Part shown: piece by piece, positions 52,528 through 64,000 of the stretch
Layout: each line of letters opens with the position of its first letter
How positions within the stretch are numbered: position 1 is the first letter of the stretch
Source: Caenorhabditis elegans
Taxonomy: Eukaryota; Nematoda; Chromadorea; Rhabditida; Rhabditidae
Reading direction: 5' to 3'
Length of the DNA: 64,000 bases
Assembly (NCBI RefSeq): GCF_000002985.6
Contig: NC_003279.8
Coordinates: 9,858,001-9,922,000, forward strand
Notes under the pieces: generated by a model
The model's database searches: none
The model's input: the letters and a program-made list of their open reading frames with translations, nothing else
Told to the model about the DNA's origin: nothing
Made by a program: the position numbers and the translations under genes

Positions 52528-55500
52528 TTTGATATAGATAAAGTCCTAAAACATATTTTTTAAATAGTAAGAAGGTACAGAGAAAAAGTTTTCAGCAAAC
52601 AAGAAAAGTAGCAAGAAAGTGTAGAAGGACCACAGAATGACCACACATAGACACTCAAAGTAAGGAGGGCGGTCTGGAGGAGGACACCATCTGCTTAGCG
52701 GCGTGGTGCACCTGGCATCATGCATTGCCCGCGCACATACAGAGACTCCGCCTTCTTTTGGACAGTAATGGGGTTGCGTTCGGGTACCAAGTTAAACCCC
52801 AATGGCCCCCGATAATGCTTACGGGGGCAGGTGTGGAAGAGCAGGAAATGAATTATTGGAGATGGGACAGCAGGGATTAGGTAAAGTTAGATGTGCATGG
52901 TATTCAGTGGAGAACACTTGATGGGAGGATGGAAAATAATAATAATAGTTTACGTTGCGCGTGTATGGGAGATCAAATCCATCAGATTAGATGGTACAGA
53001 CAAGACACTTGTAATGCGACACCTGTCTATGGCACTTTTGAATAAAGAGCTATGAATAGTATAGTCTAGATATGGAGTTTTTCAAACTTTTGAAGCTAAT
53101 TGTATGTATAATAATTTTGAAAATGTGAAAAGTTGTCAATGGACGATACACAATTGTAATTTTTCAGGATTCACTGATAATTTTTGGATTTTGAAACTTT
53201 ACACAAGTTCACCTAACAAATAGTTTTTTAACAGATATCAAAAAGTAACTAACTACAAAACGGTAGAAAAATGAATAAACATTTTCTTGCCAATTGATAA
53301 TCTGTTGATATAGCAGAATACAACCTAGCAAAGTTGAAAAATTTAGAAGCAAAACAAATAAAGTCTGAATTTCTAGATTACCCCAGAAAGTAGGTAGTGT
53401 ACACTTCCAAGTTTGGTAGATCTTCTTCTTGAACAAAATCAATCATAATCCTAAAACATATCTTCACTGTCACTATAGTAACAGTTTCACATTCAAGTGT
53501 GAACCGGAAGATTACAGAAATTTGAATGATTATCCTACATTTTGTTTGTTTTGAATGTAACAGAAGATAAGCCAAACTCTGAGGCGGTCAAGAGGAGAAC
53601 CTAATAAAAGGTGAGGGATCTCGTTTATGACGTGGCAATGTATATTGGTTATGCACACAGAAATAGATACTATTGGGAAGTTATGTAGGTCACTGTATTG
53701 ACAACAGGCAGACCTAATAGAGTGCAAACTAAACTTATTATTAGATAGAGATCTTACAAGGGTACACAGTTTTTAATTTTAGACCGTTTAACGAAATGTT
53801 TTTAAATTTACTTATATGATCGAGAAAAACATTAAAACTGAAATCCCACAAGTATAAGCCGTATTTTCCTACTACGGAAAGAGCAGGTTCTTGAATCATA
53901 GGACTTTTAATGGGGAAGATCTACCAAGTTTGGAAGTGTATGCTACCAACTTTTGTTTAGTAACCATCTGGAAAACTAGCCACTCTATCAGACTTGAACC
54001 CTAATGCTTAATTTTGACAGATGTTTTTTTTCATCAGAAATTATCAACTAGCACAAATGTAACATTTCTATCTCTACAATTTAGTAATTAACTACTTTTT
54101 GTATTTTTAAAATGTAGTGAAATATAGAATGCCAACTTGAAGAGAGAAATACTAATAGAAAAAAGCGCATCATGCTTATCAACCAACTTAACACTTTATA
54201 TGTGAATTCGCAACTCTAGATAACTCTAGATATCAGTTTTAATTTACATTATTAGAAAAAAAAACATATCTACAAAATACCATGAAAGAAAATAATGGAA
54301 GTTACAAAGTGAGCAAAGAGTGTTGTCAAACTACAAGCATGGCCAATTTGTTTCGAAACGATCGTTGAACTTTAATGATGTGATGTATCATGTGTCATTT
54401 CCTACTAAATTTTTAAAAAAATCAATCCGAAACACGACTCCCCTAGTAGTAACTGAAAAGAACAAAACGATTAATGATGGTTGGAGAGGGAGACGATGTA
54501 AAAACTTAAAGAGTAGAAGACAACTGAGTTGTGCACGGCGGCTTCCTCTAGCCAATAGTTGAGAATTGGAGGCGGAGTCGAAAGAAGAAGTGACGGAGGG
54601 CGGAGTTATAGAGGCATACTTTCAACTATTGGGATTTGGAGTTCAGTACTTTGAGATTAATCAAAGTATGTTAAAAGTTTCATATTCAAAAGTGCAGAAT
54701 AATAAAGTTAATAGTACAGAAAATAGGGACAGATGTTGTACTCATCATTCGAAAAATAAAAAGTTGGTCCAAGGCGGTCGCTTATGGGTTTTGAAGACGC
54801 GTGTAAAAGTAGAAATAAAACAAAGAGTATATTGGAATAGAAAAGTGAGTGTTAGTTGTAGAATGCGATATATTTATGAAAATTGAATTAATATGGTGAA
54901 GAAGGAAGGCCTCCCGAGCACATACACAAGCGCCAAGATGAATGACGAGATGAATGAGAAAGACCAACTTTTTTTCGCTCCGAAATTGGAAAGAAGTTGA
55001 AGTAGAATGAATAAGGGAAAATGGAAGAAGTTTTGAAGAAACTCGAGAGTATAATGAGTTTGAATAAAAGGTAAGTAGACCATGGCTTGTTGAGTGAAGA
55101 GGGGTAGATCAAATTTCATATAAATTTCAAGTTACAGGAAGTCCAATGCGGTCCTCAAACTTACTTTAGAAGAAATATATTCTAAAATAAGCATATTTGT
55201 TGGTTTTATGTAGCTTCAAAGGTAGCTTGTTGTACCCTACCGCATAGTTAACGGTGTAATTGAACCGGTGGGACTTTCTAATAACCTGGAACATGACCGA
55301 ATCTCAGTATTGAACACTCCAGAAATTTTCAGTTTGAAAAATTGAACAATTTTGCCGAAAATTTGGACTTATTTCAAAATTTTGAGTTATAGCAAAACTT
55401 ATGAAAGTTGATTTTTTGAAATGACAAACTTTAAATTTAATCAAACAAATCGGTGTAAAAACGTAGGAAAGTTTTTTGATTACCGAGTAGAATATCTAAA

Positions 55501-58500
55501 CTTCTAAAAACTCAAAAATTCCACTAAAAATTAAATTTTGATGTGTGAAGCTTCTGAATTGAAAACAAAAACTGAAGAATAATCATTGATGATTGACAGT
55601 TAAAAACTTGAATCATGTGATTTATTTTTGATTCCAAATGCCCAGTTGAAACAAATAAAACGATATAAAAACTATGAATCACAACTTGGAAAAATTGCCC
55701 ACTTTTTCGCATGCACAACAATTTTCGAATAATTATATTTCTCATTGTCAGGAGGAAACTTTTTTTTGGAAATTGGAAGACCTCAAATATAATTTTCTCA
55801 AAGTTTCAATTAGCGATGAATAATTAATATAGATGCAATGTACCTAGAAATAAGTGAACTTTTCAAGACAAGAATGAACTTCAAGATTTTTTTCCTTAAA
55901 TGAAAAGTTTTCCGGAAAATGGCAATGGGCAAACCCTCGCTAGTCTCTTCTGAAAAGTGGAGCGGGCGAGAGTAGGGCGAATAGAGAGCCCCCCCCCCCC
56001 GTCACGCCTTGACCAGCTGAAATGTCTCACTGTCACAAAATCAATTCTCAGATACTTTACCTGTTTCCTAGTACAATCTGTCACGCTTCCCTTCAAACAC
56101 CCACTTGACAGCAATCTGCCACGTCACCAATACAGATCATACTTGAACCAAATCTAGAGCAGGTGTCCACATGCCTATTCTCACTTTGTGTCAGCAACTG
56201 CAACATCACTAGTAGCAGCACATTTCAAATGTTAAACTGGATGCCTCCTGGCGCCCAAATCAAATCCCTTCAGTTTTGGAAACATCTGTCCTTTTGCGGA
56301 CACATTTGTTGCCAACTGGTTGTGTTGCACCATCTACTTTTTCCACACAATTCGAATGGTTGTATGGAGAAGAAGGTGGGGTGCCCACTAAATTTGCATT
56401 TTAATGTCATTCACTTCTCTCAACACAAGGCGCGAAATGCGTGTCTCTTTTCTTTTCTTTATGAGGTGCACGATAGGGGGATATGGAAGGAGAGAGAGAG
56501 AGTTCGTTGAAGTTAATGGGACAGATAGTTTTTGTCAGGAAGTCTACCGTAATTCTATGATTTTAAAATGTTCGTGTTGTCTAGAAAGCTAAAATTTGAG
56601 GCTTGAACTAGGAACCTTGTCTTGGACCTTCGGATTCCAGACATTCAGACTGAGAGCCTGTCGTAAACTCGAATCCTCAAGACGGCCGGCTTTGACCAGG
56701 TTTTTTAATCATAAACTTTGAAAGGGTCTCATGTAGGTACAAAAATAGAATTCTGCCTGTCTGAAGTAGGTATACGAGTAGATAGGCAAGGCGAGTAGGT
56801 AGGCATTTTTAATCACATGGGAACCAAATAGAAGGCATACTTCTGAGAAAACTTTTTAACTTTACAATTTAAACCAATTAAAAGTGACAGTAACCCTACG
56901 ATTCGTGGCGAGACCTACTACAACTAGTTCCGGGATGACCGTAATCCTAAGTGAATCCAATTGAAATGCTTCAAAGCAAATAGGAAACAGAATAGATTGT
57001 GTGATTCGTTCCTCTCATCAGAAAGCAAAGTGAGAGCTCTCTTCTGACTCTTCTCACTTGGAACCTTAAAGCTCCGCCCTCGTTTTTGGAATGACAAAGA
57101 GAGAGGTAGAAAGAGAGAGAGAGTGCCCCCATAAATTGGAAAACAACAATGAGACACACACAGATATCCACACACACTTTCCTTCTTCCACGTATCTCTG
57201 CGCTTCTCATCGGGACTATACTATTCAGAAAAAAGGGTCTCCAGAAGACGAATGTGTGTGGTGTAACGAGTAGGTGTCTCGATTCGAACAACGACGCCTT
57301 TTTTTGATGTGTGCCGAAATGGGTTCACCAATATTGGAAAGTCAACGAGATGCTGGAGCAAAGAGAAAGAGAAAATATAAGATATAAGATTGCAATTTAT
57401 TGCTTTAATCGGAGGACTTTCATGGTAGAATATGAGGCAGTTTTTTTGGTTTTAGGAGAGTCAACCATAATGTTATCTTTGCCCCACCCCTTTAGTTTGC
57501 TTTTCCAGAGGTTCATTTTACAGATATCAAAAAATGATTAACTACAAAATTGAATTTTAAAAAATTCCGCTTGCACTACATTTTTTAGAAGCTTTTTTAG
57601 ACTATTGAACTAAAAAAAAAGTTTAGAGATGCACTTATCACTGTGGGAAAGAGCCGGCAAGAGTCGGAAAAAGGTGTGATGTAACACTAAATTCTATAAC
57701 AGTCTGAGAATATTTTTAAACTTTAAATCCAGTATTCTGGATTAAACTAGAACAACTGGTCAATTGTTCTTGCAATTTATCTTTAACTCAAAATAGTTTT
57801 TCTATTAAAGCAATTGTTCTTAAAGCAAATAATATAAATTTTGGGCGTGAGTAAGAATCTCCACTTTCAGTTGAAAATAGAACATTTCTATGTATATAAA
57901 AGAAGGAAAAAAAAATAAAAAATGGCATTTGGCCAAAATTATTCTTCCCCTGCTCTGGATCGTTTGGTTGAATGTGTTCTTTTTTATGATTCCCTTTGAA
58001 TAATATTGAGACATTATTGAGTTTCCCTCCAAGGTTTTATGAACACTATAAAAGTTTTTGGGATTTGAAAAAATAAAAATAAAGATTAAAATCAAGTTTA
58101 TTTCAATGTAATCTAAAGATTTAAAAATCTGTGTGTTCACTATTATGCCTGCACTCCAATGCTCAACTTCTGCAATCAATATCAGATATCTTTAGCCTTA
58201 TCAAAAAATTACCAATTGTTGAAATATATATTTTATTTCTTCTTCCGAAAAATACTCTTGTATATCTGTAAAATGAATCAATTTATAAAATTCTGACAAA
58301 TCTATTTTATTCTTTTTATTGATTCAAGCGTAACTTTTCCTTTTTCCCTCAAATCTCCTCCACCAACCAATCCAAACTTCCTCGCCTCTCTCCAACTTTG
58401 ATGGGCGTGGTCTGAGCAAGTTTCCCGCTTTCCACAACTACGGTGTGTCTCCTCCTCTTTCTTGCCAGCAGATGGTTATCAAGCACGAAAATCCGGAAGA

Positions 58501-61500
58501 AACATAATATTTTCACAGGGAGCCTGATGGATGGTCATTTTTGAGTGATTGTGCGTTGAAAAATGAGCTAATTTCTAGTTGACTATTGACAGAGATTTAG
58601 TTTCATTATGAAGATTAATTAATGATTGGGGGGAACATATTTGATTAAAATGTGAAGTATGTGGAAACATTTAGGTTACGTTTTTGAAAAGGGGAAATGG
58701 CTTAGGAAAATGTTTAGTATCTTTTTTTAGCAGTTCTGTGAATGGGATCTTCCTGGTTGTGCTCTGACTATGGAATTTGAACTAGAAATTTTCATTTCAA
58801 CAGTCTGATAGTCAAGTAACTTTGAATATTAGGTCCTTCAGAAATAACCGCAAGATGCTTGAATGATCCCGATCGTGATGCGTGCATTGTGTCCAATCTT
58901 CATGGATCTCACGGAGGCAGTGAAAATGTGTTGAAAACTTCAAAATATCATTCAAATCAAAGTCAAAAATTCCAATTCCACAACAATTCAAAAATTCCAA
59001 AAGACAATGCTTGTGTGTCACACTATTCAGGGTCTCCTCACCGAACTTAATCGTCTAAATGCGTGTTTAATTGAGTAGACATGGAAAGACACCACGAAAT
59101 GAACAAAACACGGTCTCTTTCTCTCTTCTCCACATTCATTTTGCCACCACCAACTTACTCACTTTTATCGCTTTTATTATTCGATTCTTGTCTCCAATGT
59201 GGCCCCCTACTCCACCACTTTCCATTTTTCTATCGAACCACCACAACCACACATACCCACATATATACTCACAAATTGAACAACAACTCTAACTAACTAA
59301 GTCGCTTCACTTACTCACGCACAGACAGGCCGGAGCTTTTAGTTTTTACTACTACTACCGTAGTTTGTGGTGCACGAGAGTATGTGAAAAAGCGAATGGA
59401 AGACATGAAGAAGTTGGAAACCTGATCTTTTGTTGCCCACTTAAAGACGTCAAAAGCTTCGATACTTTTGAGAGAAGAAAGTCAGTGCCAACACACATGC
59501 ATAGTTATCAAGTTTCGTTTTCTGCCCAACTCTGACATTTTTGAGAAACTAGCAGTGGTGGTGCGAATCAGGATAGTTAAGCCTGGGAAACATGGGAACC
59601 ATTAGAATAAATAAGTTGAGTAATTCTTCAGTCAAACACAAAAAGAGGCACTCCCGTAACGTTTCGGTAAAAACTTTCCAATATCGATTCTCGCTGACAT
59701 TTTGAGTGATAGCTTTTCCAATAAAGTCGAAAATTGAAGCCAACTTGTGGGGCTGACTTTTTCTCATAGATAAATGGGGATTTTTGCCCCGCAGATATTT
59801 GGGTATTTCTTGCAAATTCAGAAAACGTTCTTCACCATTAAAAGCAACCAAAAACTATCTAAAAACTATTCATTTTCGGCCGAAAGTTTACAAGTTAGAG
59901 GTTTTAATTACAGCAACATAATGAATGTTTTTTATTTTTTCTTCAAAGAATTACCCACTGATGAAATATGCATGATTTATTTTTCTACAGACTAATGATT
60001 AAACATTCCCTGAAAAATTTGAAGTGAACTGAGTTAAAAGCTGTAGGTAAGTCTGATGCTCTTTAACCAATGTTGTCACTGTCGGAAATAGTGACTTCAC
60101 TTAATTTTAGGGATTCTCGAATCCGAAAAAAAAAGAAATAATTCATTCTAATTGTGTATTTAGTAAATGCCTCAATATATCTTGCTTCCATCTCTTTCTT
60201 CAACGGAATACTGTCATTTTAAATAAGAGAGACAAAGCGGGGCGGGGTGTTGAAAGAGGATCCGTGACGACTACATAATAAGAGAGGCGACATACAAAGC
60301 GATCATTCATCAGAAGAAGGCAACAAATGTTTCCATATGGTTGCAAGGACGGGAATATTGTGCAAGCATTATTGAGTCGTTTCGTTCAAATCTTCTCTTC
60401 TACAGTACACCATCAAAAGTACTAATCCATCGGGAAAACATCTGCTCTTTTAAGTTGCGCAATGAAACATTAATTCTTAGAATTGATGGCTGGAGGTTTC
60501 AAGAAATTAATTAGTTGTCCAGAATTTTACAAACTTTGATTTTTCAGCTGATGTGAATAAAGAAATCAAAAAGTAATGTATTCTCTTTCATCCTTTTTTC
60601 AGACAGTAGTAGTAAATCAATTGTGTTCGTTTTTGATGGACAACGACAAAAACTAATGGAAACCGAAGAAGATGCACGGATTAGGTGGCCACGAGAAAGA
60701 AAAACGGAATTGGATTTCAGAATGAAGCACAGTAGAAGAAAAAGAAGGAAAGGATTAGCTAGTTTCTTATCTCGTTTTCACTCCCGTAATCTTTGTTTGT
60801 ACAACATGTCAAATGTGTTGATGATGATGATGGTGGTGGTGACAAATGGGGAGAAAACAAACAGAAGGGGCAAGATAGATCTTCAGCTTTTTCTGAAATA
60901 CCTGAAACTGGAATACTGATTGGGATTCATTTAAAATTGGATCTAACACTGGTAAATCGAGCTTGATCGAGTTCCAATCATGGGTAGTTAGAGCCTTGCA
61001 TTTCAGAGGTCAAACAATATAGACGTTGAATTCTGGTGTCCAATTAAAGCTAGACATACTGGCTTATATCCAATTTTGAACTTTAATATTGAATTTTCAG
61101 AATGGCAAATCTTAATGAAATTAAAAAAAACGAGATTGTCCTAGATGGTGTTGCAAATCATAGTTACCTTTGGTAGCACACATCTTGGCTACTTTTAGTA
61201 TTATTTTTTAAAAAGTATCAACTGACAAAACATTAAATTATTAGTAAGTAACCGAGATATTTGCTGTGAAAGTTGAATAATTGGGTGCTGTCATGCTCAT
61301 TTTAGGTTTCTCTTCCAACATTTAATCCTTTTTCAAAAAAAAACTAAGCTATTATAAATGTCTAATACCAAAATAAGTGTCGCTTTTTGTTTCACAATAT
61401 CAATGATGCAGGTGTTCAACTCTTCATGCCGGTCAACCCGCCCATAAAAGTGTCATAAATCCGAGAAGCTTTGCGAGAAAAAGAGGTCGGCAAGTCGAAA

Positions 61501-63305
61501 GGACGTGTCCTTAATCGGCATCTTTCCTTCCTTTTTTCTTGCTTGTTACCAGGTGTCTTTTTCTCTTCCTCCTTCATCAGACTACCGTATCGATGGAATA
61601 GTGGGTGATTAGAAGAGACACAGACATGGCAGATGCTCGAGTGCCTTTTTTGATGGCTTGTGCGTACTACGCAAGAATGGGACAAGAATCAAGGAAAGAG
61701 CAATCTTATATTAGATACTATTACTTTTTTTCCTTTGAGAATAAAATAATGATTGGGGATTAGGAAGCGAGCGATTGAAAAATTAAATAAGGAAAGTGGG
61801 TTCCGTGACTAGATTTGAGATTTGGGACTCAAAGGTTTGAAAATGTGAATCAAGAATATCTGAAAAAATTGCCAAAGATAGTTTCTGCGTTTCAGAAAGT
61901 ACTCATTTTTATATCTTATTTTTGGAGGAACCTTCTCATTTTCTCGTTTTTAAATATAGTCGGTTATTTGGATTACTGTAGGTTGCTTAAGTTTACAGTC
62001 GACAACTGAAGCAACCGAAAACATCACGGCTACCGTATCCGCAATTGTTTCGACAGTTTCTAAAATTTTCCTTAACAAAATTAAAAATTAATGTGCTCTA
62101 AGTTCAGAAAAATTCAGCGAAACTATAAAAAGATGGTGTTTTAAAAAGTTAACTTTGGCAATCTTGCGGGTACGGTAACTGCGAAGTTTCAATCGTGTCG
62201 AGACTGGAGACCGATTTTTTAAGCTGTAAATCAAAAAATCCGCAACTGGATAATATCATTCATCGTAATACAATTTAATTAAAAGTTTTACTATCGGAAA
62301 AGCAGTTAATTGTGTCAAGTGAAGTATATAATCTTTTCATATAATCTCTGTTTTCTCCTTTTTCACACAATTTTCCAACTTTACGGCCATCTTCGCTTCT
62401 TCTTCTTTTAATTTTTCACTTTTGATTCATTTTCACCGCAACACAAACCGCGCTCAACTAATTGAGCTTTTTTCTCCAGGGATTGTCTGCGTCTCTTCAT
62501 CTTATACACTCATTCATGTGTTCACCGGTCTAACTTTTATCGCGTCAAAGACTGCTCGTTTTCAGAAATAAGGAAGAGGAAAGAAGGATTTAAAAGTAAA
62601 TTGAAACTCTGTAAAAGTTGAATGAAATGAGGGAAAACATAGAGTAAAAGACGGGGAAGAGGAAAAAACATTGAAAATTCTGAAAGGAACTATTTGAGAG
62701 CAACAGAAATGTGAAGAGACAAGAGTACCGGAAATTTTACACGGAAAGTGACAAATGGGATACTTGATGACAGGAAATTGTAGTGAAATGTTAAGACTAC
62801 TGTATTGCAACAAATAAAATGTTTAGTTGAATCTGGAAAAGATTGGGGAATATCATTAGATTTTATAGAAGATAATGTTTTTTTTTTATAAAAGTCGATA
62901 GTTTTTAGATTAAAACTTTCCAATTTTTCTATATTTACTACCCAATTAAAATAACAATTTTGAGGTAAAAATACAATGTAAAATTTGAAGAATCGATTGT
63001 TGAATATTGCGGTAGAACAAGTAGCAGAGAACTACTGTCTATACAAAGGATTGCTCTCTGTTCAGCAAAGATCGCGTCGAGACCTCGTGGCGAACTTGTG
63101 CCCAAAAAATTGATTTTTGCAATTAGTGAACTACAGAAGACTCTACATAAGAACGGATACACAATGTAAGTCAATTTTCTTTAAATCATCCTATAAAATC
63201 TCAAAAACAAAATTGAACAGATTAAATTTAAACATCTTCATTCACCAAAAGAGAGATGCTATTGAACGATATTACACAAGTTGTTAGCTCTTTATAAAAG
63301 AGAAT
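52528..63305. other. 10.8-kb region without supported genes, upstream of ztf-11
   Basis: No open frame here combines splice signals with recognisable coding character. Visible elements: a 12-C tract at 55989-56000, TAGGC-type repeat debris at about 56750-56810, GA-repeats at about 56488-56505 and 57099-57122, GAGACC dispersed motifs at 56904-56915, 62194-62205 and 63074-63084, and a GAT/GGT trinucleotide run at about 60819-60840. The pyrimidine-rich, AT-rich texture matches promoter and intergenic DNA. The interval is long for the species and lies between two minus-strand genes; much of it may be upstream control region of ztf-11. Confidence 0.5.
55989..56000. repeat. Twelve-base C homopolymer (G tract on the minus strand)
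   Basis: A run of 12 C follows GAGAG in intergenic DNA. On the minus strand it is G12, which can form a quadruplex. Such G tracts are replication-fragile in C. elegans mutants lacking the DOG-1 helicase. No gene function is implied. Confidence 0.85.
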
Positions 63306-63832
63306 CTATAGAATAATACAACAGCCCGTACTCTTTTTCTTTTGTTCTCCATCAACTGATCCTTTTCCTGGTGTACTGGCAATTGGAGGAACTCGAGATG
63401 AAGCTGGTTTGACCTTTGATGCAACTGTTTCTACTTTCACGGAACCTTCTTTCTTGATCTTTTCATTCGATTCTTCGGCACTGTTCTTTTTCGGTTTTTG
63501 ACTTTCCGGCGCTTTTGGTTTAACCTCCTTCTCATCCTCGGTCATTGATTGCGTTTTTTGAGTCATCAACTGAAAGTTAGTTTATGTTTAAACGTGTTAT
63601 TTTGGTATTCCTCTTTTTTCCAGGCAAGCTGATTAAAATGTAAACTTACAAATTTCTTCTGAGCCAAATCCTCTTCTTTACTTGTCTCTTTACTTTCCTT
63701 ACTCTTACTCTCTGTACTACTCTTCTTCTCATTTCCTTTTGATTTCTTTTTCTCTTTCACTGGATCATCATCTTCACTCAGACTCAATTCAACATTGTCA
63801 TAACCTTTTCTTTGCACTACAGCTGTCGCCAT
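63306..63832 (-). CDS. Small Lys-rich protein with C-terminal CaaX prenylation motif
   Basis: Two coding exons in transcript order, 63832-63650 and 63569-63306; 148 residues. I do not recognise a family. The N terminus (MATAVVQRKGYDNVELSLSE) is followed by a long Lys/Ser/Glu-rich, low-complexity region (KEKKKSKGNEKKSSTESKSK) that is probably disordered. The last six residues are GCCIIL, so the final four, CIIL, form a CaaX box. Leu at the last position favours geranylgeranylation, and the preceding Cys could be palmitoylated, which predicts a lipid-anchored membrane protein. The ATG lies 19 bp after an AATTTCAG acceptor. A donor on the minus strand at about 63908 suggests a short 5' UTR intron, so the gene may extend upstream past the window edge. 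Confidence 0.75.
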
Positions 63833-64000
63833 ATCTTTGTTTTTTTGCGAACTGAAATTAATTGAAAATAGAGGAAGTTGAAAGTCGAAGAAATTTGAAG
63901 AAATTTACCTTGCCGAAATGGTCAATTTAAAAGAAATAAACACATTTGAAAAATTCGTCAGAACAGTAATTCTTGAAAACAAATCTGCAAGGGTCACACG
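63833..64000 (-). other. 5' UTR of the CaaX protein gene
   Basis: On the minus strand, TTTCGGCAAG followed by GTAAATTT (at about 63908) and AATTTCAG (ending near 63852) define a likely 56-bp intron in the 5' UTR. The first part of the leader therefore lies between about 63909 and the window end. No coding frame was found here. Confidence 0.45.

Noticed and set aside
54320-54967. Frames of 60-106 codons in the gap upstream of ztf-11
   Set aside because: Both strands show competing frames of similar length with no splice sites and no recognisable motif.
60597-60919. Possible exon after a TTTTTTCAG acceptor encoding a basic 98-residue frame
   Set aside because: It includes a GATGATGATGATGGTGGTGGT run, has no partner exon, and no family resemblance; acceptor-like tracts are common here.
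61416-61685. 89-codon minus-strand frame
   Set aside because: No splice context, no domain, and composition typical of intergenic DNA.

Overview
This window is nematode genomic DNA, almost certainly Caenorhabditis elegans chromosome I. Several spliced gene models match known C. elegans proteins: nhr-49, inx-20, nhr-69, nas-5, oct-1, mom-4, lsl-1 and ztf-11. The DNA is AT-rich, has short exons, TTTTCAG-type 3' splice sites and many introns of 45-60 bp, and carries dispersed foldback repeats. All gene models here were built by hand from exon frames, splice signals and remembered family motifs. Nothing was aligned or searched.

Layout. 1-2.5 kb: noncoding, with one candidate 5' UTR exon. 2.5-4.3 kb (+): a TMEM98-like membrane protein. 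5.6-10.9 kb (+): the EFL1/Ria1 GTPase of 60S ribosome maturation. 11.7-16.1 kb (+): nhr-49, an HNF4-type nuclear receptor with an alternative first exon. 18.5-21.1 kb (+): innexin inx-20. 21.4-23.5 kb (-): nhr-69, a second HNF4-type receptor, convergent with inx-20. 25.7 kb (+): tRNA-Glu(UUC). 28.2-30.15 kb (+): astacin protease nas-5. 30.45-34.2 kb (-): organic cation transporter oct-1, convergent with nas-5. 35.7-37.6 kb (-): a cuticle-type collagen. 38.0-42.6 kb (-): mom-4, a TAK1-type MAPKKK. 43.3-44.8 kb (+): lsl-1, a C2H2 zinc-finger protein divergent from mom-4. 46.4-52.5 kb (-): ztf-11, the MYT1-family C2HC zinc-finger factor, with a 2.6-kb first intron. 52.5-63.3 kb: about 10.8 kb with no supportable gene. 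63.3-63.8 kb (-): a small Lys-rich protein ending in a CaaX box.

The genes are mostly independent metazoan units. There is no operon-like spacing of about 100 bp between same-strand genes, and no bacterial-type system, CRISPR array or mobile element with a coding transposase. Shared themes are limited: two HNF4-class receptors lie within 10 kb of each other, and mom-4 and lsl-1 are divergent from one 680-bp interval.

I found no convincing undescribed multi-gene system. The observations most worth checking are alternative splice or start choices (nhr-49 first exon and hinge, inx-20 frame-preserving 48-bp intron, TMEM98-like C terminus). Also notable are a foldback repeat that appears to supply a splice donor in lsl-1, two large inverted repeats, a 12-C tract, a short motif dispersed at ten or more places, and the large gene-free region upstream of ztf-11.
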